From UBA4207 sp964352405 (GTDB lineage Bacteria > Bdellovibrionota > Bacteriovoracia > Bacteriovoracales > Bacteriovoracaceae), in assembly GCA_964352405.1 (NCBI GenBank), contig CAYGRY010000049.1, positions 1 to 22,409 of the forward strand: a stretch of 22,409 nt of DNA. The letters run 5' to 3'. The notes below the pieces were generated by a model. That model saw nothing but the letters and a program-made list of their open reading frames with translations, ran no database searches and was not told where the DNA came from. This document shows positions 14,417-20,753 of the stretch, piece after piece (position 1 is the stretch's first letter; every line of letters begins with the position of its first letter). The translations under genes and the position numbers were made by a program.

Positions 14417-14875
14417 TTACTTTAAAACTTGCGTTAAAATTTTGTTGAGAGCATTGGCAAATTGTTGACGGTCATTGGCCCCATAGGGAGCAGGTCCGCC
14501 GGTTTGCATTCCTTCATCTCTTAGATTACTCATAAAATCACGCATGCTGAGTCGCTCGCTTATATTATCTTCATCAAAGACTTCACCTCTGGGAGTAATC
14601 ACAAGTGCATGTTTTTCTATAACTTTTGCAGCCAGCGGGATGTCGGCGGTAATAACTAGATCGTTGACGGCGACGTGGTCGACGATATACTGATCTGCGA
14701 CATCTGCGCCTTGATCGACATGGACAAAATGAATCAGTGGAGAAATAGGGATAGACATAAAGGCGTTCGCAACGAGATGTACGTTAATTTTTAGTCTTGC
14801 GGCTGATTTAAAAACCAGCTCCTTAGCTTCCCTTGGACATGCGTCAGCATCAATCCACAGTTTAAAGTTTTCCAT
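14417..14875 (-). CDS. yaiI: YaiI/YqxD family protein (UPF0178, DUF188)
   Basis: This 152-residue protein is full length and shows all the family blocks: WIDADACPREAKE near the N-terminus (Asp9, Asp11), VDQGADVADQYIVDH, DLVITADIPLAAKVIE, and TGGPAPYGANDRQQFANAL near the C-terminus. The clustered acidic residues resemble PIN-like/5'-nuclease metal sites, but no function is established. It lies between the MipA-like gene (20-bp gap) and rimB (8-bp gap) on the same strand. No clear Shine-Dalgarno is seen before ATG 14875. Confidence 0.93.
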   Translation of the reverse strand: MENFKLWIDADACPREAKELVFKSAARLKINVHLVANAFMSIPISPLIHFVHVDQGADVADQYIVDHVAVNDLVITADIPLAAKVIEKHALVITPRGEVFDEDNISERLSMRDFMSNLRDEGMQTGGPAPYGANDRQQFANALNKILTQVLK

Positions 14876-14895
14876 ACCGATAATCTTAGCATGTT

Positions 14896-15711
14896 TTAGA
14901 GGTATTCATAGAAAAAGTAAGTAAAACCAATAGCGTGCGACCAATTAATTTTTTGTTCAAATAAAGGAGAGTTCTTGTTCGCACTTTTGGATGCATCATT
15001 GAGAATACTTCCGGCAAAGATAGATAAGTCCCCTCGTGTGTGCAAAAGAGCAAGTGAAAGGTTACTTACAACATAGCCTGATTTTGAATCGTAGGCCGAT
15101 CTTATTGGAGTGACGTACTGAGGAGCTACATCATAAAGGTACGAGTTATATTTTTTAGTTGCCCAATAAGCTGATAATCCACCAATAAGTGCAAAGCTTT
15201 CGTTAAGATCATAAAAACCATAAAGAAGTGGGTTAAACACAATGCCACGCTCTTTGGTGTATTTGAGATCACTAGAAATTGCTAATCTAACAGGAATATT
15301 TAATGAGAGTCTAAAACCTTTTGCGTTTCGTTTATTAAAAAAATGATAAATAAAACCAGGTCCGACTTCACCAATTGTATCTAGTTTGGGCATTCCTTGT
15401 CTTATTTTGCTGTCTTTTGTGCTGACAGGTAGTGAGCCACCGATACTTAAATTGATCTCCATTTTATCTGAATAGAAGAATCTCGTTCTGGCGCCACCAT
15501 CCTCATCAATGCGATATATATCACCTCTGTAAATAACAGTTGGAAATGGAACAAATAGAGTATTGGTTTGTGATGAACCTGGGTAATGAGGGATAGAGGC
15601 ATAGACTGCACCAAAGCCAGCTTCAAAAAGGCTCTTATTTCTTTTAAAGCTTGATTGGGCCTTAAGCTGACCTGTCACAAGTAAAAGGCTTAGTAGGATA
15701 TGTATCTTCAT
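14896..15711 (-). CDS. MipA/OmpV-family outer-membrane protein
   Basis: This 271-residue protein has a signal peptide (MKIHILLSLLLVTGQLKA before QSS) and a beta-barrel pattern of alternating strands ending in an aromatic C-terminal strand (IGFTYFFYEYL). MipA/OmpV features are visible: an early Gly-rich strand, YPGSSQTNTLFVPFPTVIYRG, EINLSIGGSLP, and a long SALLHTR-like strand late in the protein. Members scaffold murein-synthesis enzymes (MipA in E. coli) or act as porin-like antigens (OmpV); the exact role here is open. It heads the minus-strand run mipA-like, yaiI, rimB. The ATG at 15711 has no obvious Shine-Dalgarno. Confidence 0.8.
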   Translation of the reverse strand: MKIHILLSLLLVTGQLKAQSSFKRNKSLFEAGFGAVYASIPHYPGSSQTNTLFVPFPTVIYRGDIYRIDEDGGARTRFFYSDKMEINLSIGGSLPVSTKDSKIRQGMPKLDTIGEVGPGFIYHFFNKRNAKGFRLSLNIPVRLAISSDLKYTKERGIVFNPLLYGFYDLNESFALIGGLSAYWATKKYNSYLYDVAPQYVTPIRSAYDSKSGYVVSNLSLALLHTRGDLSIFAGSILNDASKSANKNSPLFEQKINWSHAIGFTYFFYEYL

Positions 15712-15816
15712 AAAATTAGTGCTTTATGCCATATAAGTTTAACATTTATTTACGAATTCCCCTTGTAACCCATCTCTAAAGTTATACCAAGTGATAATTA
15801 AAACTTGGAGGTTTAC

Positions 15817-16143
15817 ATGAAGACATTCGTAGCATTAATTTTAATGACTTCTTCTATTAGCGCAATGGCCGATACTTTTATGTGTGATATGAAAGTAGGT
15901 CAGTTTCAAACAAGATCAGCCTATGCTGAGCCTTATGGCAGAATGATTAATATCGCCATGGGTGAGTACAGCTGCGAAGGAACAATTGATAACGATATTA
16001 TTGTAACGACGACAGTTACATCTGATATTACTGGCGATCGCAAGTCGGCTAGTAGTCACAGCTCTTCTTATGTTGATATGTATACCTTAGATATCTGGGG
16101 AGATGGACAGGTTAGATTAGAGTGCAGCTGCTCTCTTAATTAA
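15817..16143 (+). CDS. Small secreted protein of unknown function
   Basis: This 108-residue protein has a signal peptide (MKTFVALILMTSSISAMA before DTF). I do not recognise the family. The mature part has four Cys (one in FMCDM, one in GEYSC, and a final CSC), a Ser/Thr-rich middle and an acidic DIWGDGQ turn, as in small disulphide-stabilised beta proteins. The start at ATG 15817 is fixed by a GGAGG ribosome-binding site (15807-15811) five bases upstream; an in-frame TTG at 15805 would place that site inside the gene. The stop overlaps the convergent metallopeptidase gene by 8 bp. Confidence 0.75.
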   Translation: MKTFVALILMTSSISAMADTFMCDMKVGQFQTRSAYAEPYGRMINIAMGEYSCEGTIDNDIIVTTTVTSDITGDRKSASSHSSSYVDMYTLDIWGDGQVRLECSCSLN

Positions 16144-17128
16144 GATGTTTTCGCCATTCCTCTAAGTTTTTAGGCATTCGCCCGGATAGAGCTTTTCTAA
16201 TTCGGGCTTCTTTTGTTTTCATCTTCTTATGGATGAGTTCGATTTCCCCTGGAGTCAGGTAATTCTCTCTTTTAACTTTTAAATCATCTGAAGAAAGTAG
16301 ACGGTACTGCCATCTTTTATAAGAGATCAGTCCATTTCCATAGCCGTTTAGCAATGTTTTTAAATCCGTTTGTCTTTCATAGCGATAGCGATGTTTTTTG
16401 ATGAGTAGCTTAATCCCAATAGGAATAATACCTGTCACAAAGCTTTTGTATGAATAATCCATTGTATGTTGTAATTCGTGAGCTAATACTGCGATTAGTG
16501 CATCTTTAGGTATATCGAGCGCAAAGATTTTAGGATTTACACCAATACGATAATGATCTTTGCCTAGTACTCGTTTGAGTTTGAAATTACTCACCATAAA
16601 GAATTCATCAGAATCAATATCATAAATATCAATTGTAATTTTTTCTTTTAAAAGGAGGTGGTGAGTCCGTTGGATAATGGTCTCGATGATGTCTTTAATA
16701 TTTCTTCGCTGGGATTTGGTGAGTTTTCGTTTTTCAATATCACGCTTGTTTGAAGTTTTATACTTATGCAAAACCTTTTCTAAAGCCAGATAAAAGGCGA
16801 TCTTATGTGAACAACCAAGGTACTGTTTAGAATACTCTGTAGTCCCCATCATATTTACAAGTTGTTCATTAATTTCTAAGTTTTTATTAATGTAGCGACT
16901 TTCTACAGATTCTTCACAGCCAGCTCGAATGGGCAGAGGCTGCTTTAGGCCGGTTTTAAGAATAAGGTTTTGAGGCAGTCGTGCTTTTTCATCACTTCTA
17001 AGTGCATACTCCAGCTTTGCGAGTTCTTTTTGAATAACGATATTCTCATTTTCAAACTTGAGAATTCCAGCAAAGAGCTGAGGCGATATAAAAAAGAAGG
17101 AAATAAGAAATAGTTTTAATTTTTGCAT
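16136..17128 (-). CDS. Secreted HExxH metallopeptidase, M48/gluzincin-like
   Basis: This 330-residue protein begins with a signal peptide (MQKLKLFLISFFFISPQLFA before GIL). Its zinc motif is AVLAHELQHTMDY with His217, Glu218 and His221. A likely third ligand, Glu251 in YRYERQTDL (E-x-x-x-D), lies 30 residues later, which is the arrangement of M48-type gluzincins. Two Cys (71 and 106) may pair. The C-terminus is Lys/Arg-rich and ends with LEEWRKHLN. Unlike HtpX it has no transmembrane helices after the zinc motif, only one moderately hydrophobic stretch (GIIPIGIKLLI) between the ligands. The substrate is unknown. It is separated from the upstream CoA-transferase operon by 87 bp containing a possible -10 box. 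Confidence 0.75.
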   Translation of the reverse strand: MQKLKLFLISFFFISPQLFAGILKFENENIVIQKELAKLEYALRSDEKARLPQNLILKTGLKQPLPIRAGCEESVESRYINKNLEINEQLVNMMGTTEYSKQYLGCSHKIAFYLALEKVLHKYKTSNKRDIEKRKLTKSQRRNIKDIIETIIQRTHHLLLKEKITIDIYDIDSDEFFMVSNFKLKRVLGKDHYRIGVNPKIFALDIPKDALIAVLAHELQHTMDYSYKSFVTGIIPIGIKLLIKKHRYRYERQTDLKTLLNGYGNGLISYKRWQYRLLSSDDLKVKRENYLTPGEIELIHKKMKTKEARIRKALSGRMPKNLEEWRKHLN

Positions 17129-17201
17129 CCCCCTTATTAAGCAAAGATGAGACCAAAAAAATCATATGATTCCAATAGGTTAGCAGAAATCAATCGTCAA
17201 T

Positions 17202-17207
17202 ATTATA
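17202..17207 (-). promoter_or_regulatory. Possible -10 box for the 16136-17128 metallopeptidase gene
   Basis: TATAAT on the minus strand (17207-17202) lies just after the CoA-transferase subunit B stop codon and about 74 bp before ATG 17128. No convincing -35 hexamer is found at 16-19 bp, so this is weak. Confidence 0.3.
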
Positions 17208-17215
17208 GACGGCCG

Positions 17216-17794
17216 TTAGTCGGCGAGTTTGATGACATCAAAGTCTGAACCATTTGGTTTATAGACTCCTCGCTCAGTCACGACAATATCTACAACGCCT
17301 ACTCCTGTTAACGGAAGAGTGCACTCAGGGACGAGTTTCACGTGTCCTTCCTTATCGGCATGAGACATCATGATAATCACAGTTTTAGCACCGTTAACCA
17401 GATCCATCGCGCCACCCATTCCGGTGACTTTCTTTCCTGGTACCATCCAGTTGGCAAGGTTTCCCTTGGAATCAACTTCCATTCCACCAAGTACGCAAAA
17501 ATCAATATGTCCGCCGCGAATCATGCCAAAGCTCATAGCACTATCAAAAAATGATGCTCCCTCTTTAATGCTAATCGTTTCTTTACCAGCATTGATTAAC
17601 GTGGCCGAGACTTCATCTTTAAGGGGGCGACCTTTAACACCAAGAACACCATTTTCTGAATGAATCATAATATCCATTTCGGGTGTAATTCTAGAGGCGA
17701 CCATGGTTGGCATGCCAATCCCTAAATTGACACTTGATCCGTGAGTTAAAAGTTTTACAACTTCATCGGCCATTTGTTCTTTTGTCCAGCTCAT
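17216..17794 (-). CDS. 3-oxoacid CoA-transferase, subunit B
   Basis: This 192-residue protein is the beta subunit of a family I CoA-transferase (ScoB/AtoA/YodR type). It has the NLGIGMPTMVAS loop, the SENG motif with the catalytic Glu47 that forms the glutamyl-CoA thioester, GGHIDFCVLGGMEVD, GNLANWMVPGKKVTGMGGAM, and a C-terminal VTERGVY strand. The pair moves CoA between an acyl-CoA donor (often succinyl-CoA) and a 3-oxo or related acid. Its start overlaps subunit A by 4 bp (ATGA), and it is the last gene of the operon. The exact acid cannot be read from the sequence; the neighbours suggest an intermediate of beta-amino-acid or lysine breakdown. Confidence 0.93.
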   Translation of the reverse strand: MSWTKEQMADEVVKLLTHGSSVNLGIGMPTMVASRITPEMDIMIHSENGVLGVKGRPLKDEVSATLINAGKETISIKEGASFFDSAMSFGMIRGGHIDFCVLGGMEVDSKGNLANWMVPGKKVTGMGGAMDLVNGAKTVIIMMSHADKEGHVKLVPECTLPLTGVGVVDIVVTERGVYKPNGSDFDVIKLAD

Positions 17795-18489
17795 GAATCA
17801 ATTCCTTCAACTTTCAAAAACTCTATATCGTTTTTATAATCTTTACCTTGAAAAATATATTGAACAAACAATCCTGGAACATGGACATCTTCGGCAGCAA
17901 TCTCTCCAAGCTCCACTAATTCTTCAACCTCAACGATTGTCGTTTTAGCGGCCATGGCCATGAGAGGGGAGAAGTTTCGAGCCGTTTCTTTAAACCAAAG
18001 ATTTCCATACTTATCGCCTTTTTGAGCCTTGATAATGGCGTAATCAGCATGAAGAGGAAGTTCTAAGATACAGGGCTTATCAAAGTGTTTCACTTCCTTG
18101 CCTTCAGCAATAAGAGTTCCGTAACCTGTTGGCGTATAGAAACCTCTGATTCCCATTCCAGCAGCTCTGATACGCTCAGAGAAAGTACCTTGAGGTACTA
18201 ACTCTACTTCAATTTCTTTATTCATCATTTGTGTTTCTAGGTCTGGATTACCACCGACATAAGAACAATAGGCTTTCTTAATTTTCTTTTGAATGAGAAT
18301 TTTGACTAAACCTCTACCAGAGTTTCCGATATTATTTGAAATAACCGTCAGATCTTTAACGTCCATTTTAGCTAGAGTATCAATACAGTTTTCAGCAATA
18401 CCACAAAGGCCAAAGCCACCACTCATTAAAGTCATTCCACTTTTAAATTGTGCCAAAGCTTCGCTGGCATCCTTACATACTTTAGTCAT
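17791..18489 (-). CDS. 3-oxoacid CoA-transferase, subunit A
   Basis: This 232-residue protein is the alpha subunit of a family I CoA-transferase (ScoA/AtoD/YodS type). It has the MSGGFGLCGIAE glycine-rich loop near residue 23, SNNIGNSGRGL, SYVGGNPDLETQM, ELVPQGTFSERIRAAG, and GFYTPTGYGT. It forms the active enzyme with subunit B, whose gene follows with a 4-bp overlap. It overlaps the upstream aminotransferase gene by 8 bp, so the three are translationally coupled and probably act in one pathway, giving the CoA ester of a keto acid made by transamination. Confidence 0.93.
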   Translation of the reverse strand: MTKVCKDASEALAQFKSGMTLMSGGFGLCGIAENCIDTLAKMDVKDLTVISNNIGNSGRGLVKILIQKKIKKAYCSYVGGNPDLETQMMNKEIEVELVPQGTFSERIRAAGMGIRGFYTPTGYGTLIAEGKEVKHFDKPCILELPLHADYAIIKAQKGDKYGNLWFKETARNFSPLMAMAAKTTIVEVEELVELGEIAAEDVHVPGLFVQYIFQGKDYKNDIEFLKVEGIDS

Positions 18490-19660
18490 TGATTACCTTT
18501 AATAATTTATCAAGTGAGTTCTCTAATAATGTCGGATCCATTGTCATGGCAGGGGATAAAATCGCATCACCAGGGTGATTGTAAACAAAGAGCCCTACTT
18601 CTTTATAAGCCTCGAAATCAATTTTCTTATGGTGTTCTATAATACCCAACAGACCTAAATGTCGTACGGCCTTAACACTTTTAAGCTTTTTAGCTGCTTC
18701 AAGCTTTTGAGAAAAAATCTCAATATTTTTTTTAAGGTTTAGATGAAAGCTTGGATCTTCAATGATTTCAAATACTCCACTTAGTGCAGCTAATCCTAGT
18801 GGATGGCCATAATTCGTCAGTCCGCAGGACAAAATATTGTCTTCATAATATTTAGCAACCCATGGAGCACTCCACACGGCACCAAAAGGAACAAAGCCAC
18901 CTGTTATAGCTTTGGCCATGCAGACCATATCTGGCTTAACCGGATAGTGATGAAAGCCCATTGCTTTGCCTGTACGATAAAAGCCGGTGACGACTTCATC
19001 GACGATCAGTTTGATATCAAATTCATCACAAAGCGCTTGGATACCGGCCCACCACTCAACTGGTAAAACCCATACACCATTTCCGCCAGTGACTGTTTCT
19101 ATAATAAAGGCCGCAATATTTTCAGGACCATGTTTTGAGATAATATCTCTGGTTTTGGTTAAATCTGGATCATCGATTGGCTCAGGAATTCTTATAGTGT
19201 CGCTGCCATTTGGAAAATAGGGCTCGTGGCGCCAATCACCGGTAGCCGCAAGTGCTCCCATGGTTGCTCCATGGTAAGAGCGCTTTCTCGCTAGAATTTT
19301 ATTTTTTCCTGTCGCAACCTTGATCATCTTAAGCGCATTTTCAACCGCTTCAGCACCTGAAACAGTCCAAAAAATTTTTCCTTCATGTCCTACCAGTTGA
19401 ATGAGTTTGTTGGCCATCTCATCCTTAAGCGGGAATTGCGCTTTAGGTGATGCAATCGCCATGGATTGATCGATTTGTTTTTTTACACAATTTAAAATGG
19501 TCTGATTGTTTAAGCCAAAGCCTGCCTGAAAACTTATACCAGATAAATCGACTAAGTTCTCACCGCTTTCAAGATGCATAATACAATCAGTATTTGATTT
19601 TACTTTTAGTGGTGTTGCATTTTTTTGTGCAGACCATGAAATATAATAAGGTAAATCCAT
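18482..19660 (-). CDS. Class III PLP-dependent aminotransferase (YodT-like)
   Basis: This 392-residue protein has an intact class III (omega) aminotransferase active site. It shows TVSGAEAVENALK around residues 99-111 for phosphate binding, SYHGATMGAL, the pyridine-N-binding Asp221 in LIVDEVVTGFYRTGKA, the Schiff-base Lys250 in CMAKAITGGFVPFGAV, and TNYGHPLG from the partner subunit. Class III enzymes act on terminal or beta amino groups rather than alpha. It starts one base after the C45 gene stop and overlaps the CoA-transferase gene. B. subtilis YodT has the same neighbours (CoA-transferase, deacylase, acetyltransferase), so a 3-amino acid such as acetylated beta-lysine is a reasonable substrate guess. 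Confidence 0.92.
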   Translation of the reverse strand: MDLPYYISWSAQKNATPLKVKSNTDCIMHLESGENLVDLSGISFQAGFGLNNQTILNCVKKQIDQSMAIASPKAQFPLKDEMANKLIQLVGHEGKIFWTVSGAEAVENALKMIKVATGKNKILARKRSYHGATMGALAATGDWRHEPYFPNGSDTIRIPEPIDDPDLTKTRDIISKHGPENIAAFIIETVTGGNGVWVLPVEWWAGIQALCDEFDIKLIVDEVVTGFYRTGKAMGFHHYPVKPDMVCMAKAITGGFVPFGAVWSAPWVAKYYEDNILSCGLTNYGHPLGLAALSGVFEIIEDPSFHLNLKKNIEIFSQKLEAAKKLKSVKAVRHLGLLGIIEHHKKIDFEAYKEVGLFVYNHPGDAILSPAMTMDPTLLENSLDKLLKVIND

Positions 19661-19661
19661 T

Positions 19662-20753
19662 TTAACTCAGAACAAAATGTCCTGCCTCCAAACGGTAATC
19701 AACTTTTCTAAAATTTTTATCGTGCTCGGGACATCCGCGCCAAAACTTACCGACTCCCGCTCTTAAATCTGAAATACCGCCGCCACAAGTAAATGATGGA
19801 TCTTGCGCCCCTGACTCGAAATGAGAGCACAGAGATTTCGGGTACCCGTCATGAGAGGTTAATAAGGAGTACATGTCTGTAAGTGAGCCGACATGCGGTA
19901 CATGCTTATCAAGTAAATCCCATCTGACTTGTGTTGTAGAGGAACGACTCGATTGATCTTCAAAAGGAGTTATTTTAGATCCAATACAGTGATTGGTATG
20001 AAATGAGTAGCCAGATTTTCCAGCATCAACATGTCCCACACGCTCAGAGACACTTGGAGTTACTTCCCAATGTTCGCCTTGGGCTTTATCTGACACGATA
20101 TAATTATGACCAGAAGTCACAGGCGCAGTTTCTAGAAGTTTTCTTGCATCTAGTACACTTTTTTCACGTAGAAGTCTTCTGACATATAAAGGCCAAAGAA
20201 TTCCAGTTTTAGCATTGGTTGTATTGATATTATTAACACCTACAAGAAAGTTATGAGTGTTGATACCCATAAGACCAAGACAACCTACAAGTGACAAACT
20301 AAGCATCTCTGGTGAATTTTCGCTTTCAGGAATATGGATCAGACAAAGATAATTCTTGGCTGAATTATGCATATCCCATGTTTGTCCTGCCAATGTTTGA
20401 TTTTGTGTTTGGACATGAACTGTTGAGCATCCTTCTTCAGGTAATTGAAGGTCTCTAAAATCTGTATAATTATTAAGGATAACTAAATCGAGATTAGTCA
20501 GACCACTACCGGCCACAAGACCTTTTACTTCTTCCATTAAAACTGGGTCGTACTTTGTACTAGCATCCCACTGAGCTTTAGATAACTCTTCTAGTTTTGG
20601 TAAGAGGCTAGGGTTCTTTGCAAGCATCAGCTCACGACGAATCATTGCAAGCTCTTTGATTCCAGACCTAAATTGCTCGCCGTGCATTTTTCCCCATTCT
20701 AAAGGGGAATTGCCTGAATAAGTTATGACTGGAAAGCCTTGGTCTGTACTCAT
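19662..20753 (-). CDS. C45-family Ntn-hydrolase (acyltransferase/amidohydrolase)
   Basis: This 363-residue protein matches the peptidase C45 (isopenicillin-N acyltransferase / carcinine hydrolase-like) family. It has the N-terminal GNSPLEWGKMHGEQFRSGI helix, an ILNNYTDFRD segment, and the autoproteolytic site EEGCSTVHV with Cys109. Cleavage before Cys109 would free it as the N-terminal nucleophile. A LAGQTWDMH strand and a SGHNYIVSD strand follow. The family hydrolyses or transfers amide-linked acyl groups on small molecules. The start at ATG 20753 overlaps the upstream stop codon as ATGA; an in-frame start at 20774 would overlap it by 25 bp. In this operon it is well placed to remove an N-acetyl group put on by the upstream GNAT protein, which is inference. 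Confidence 0.88.
   Translation of the reverse strand: MSTDQGFPVITYSGNSPLEWGKMHGEQFRSGIKELAMIRRELMLAKNPSLLPKLEELSKAQWDASTKYDPVLMEEVKGLVAGSGLTNLDLVILNNYTDFRDLQLPEEGCSTVHVQTQNQTLAGQTWDMHNSAKNYLCLIHIPESENSPEMLSLSLVGCLGLMGINTHNFLVGVNNINTTNAKTGILWPLYVRRLLREKSVLDARKLLETAPVTSGHNYIVSDKAQGEHWEVTPSVSERVGHVDAGKSGYSFHTNHCIGSKITPFEDQSSRSSTTQVRWDLLDKHVPHVGSLTDMYSLLTSHDGYPKSLCSHFESGAQDPSFTCGGGISDLRAGVGKFWRGCPEHDKNFRKVDYRLEAGHFVLS

Noticed and set aside
15763..15798. TTGTAA with TATACC or GATAAT as a promoter of the small secreted protein gene
   Set aside because: The spacings (14 bp and over 20 bp) do not fit a standard promoter.
17342..17663. Two plus-strand open frames opposite CoA-transferase subunit B
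   Set aside because: Both are shadows of a strongly conserved coding region.
17216..18489. Plain acetoacetate-utilisation (AtoDA) operon
   Set aside because: The pair is coupled to an aminotransferase, a C45 hydrolase and an acetyltransferase and has no thiolase, so a beta-amino-acid pathway fits better.
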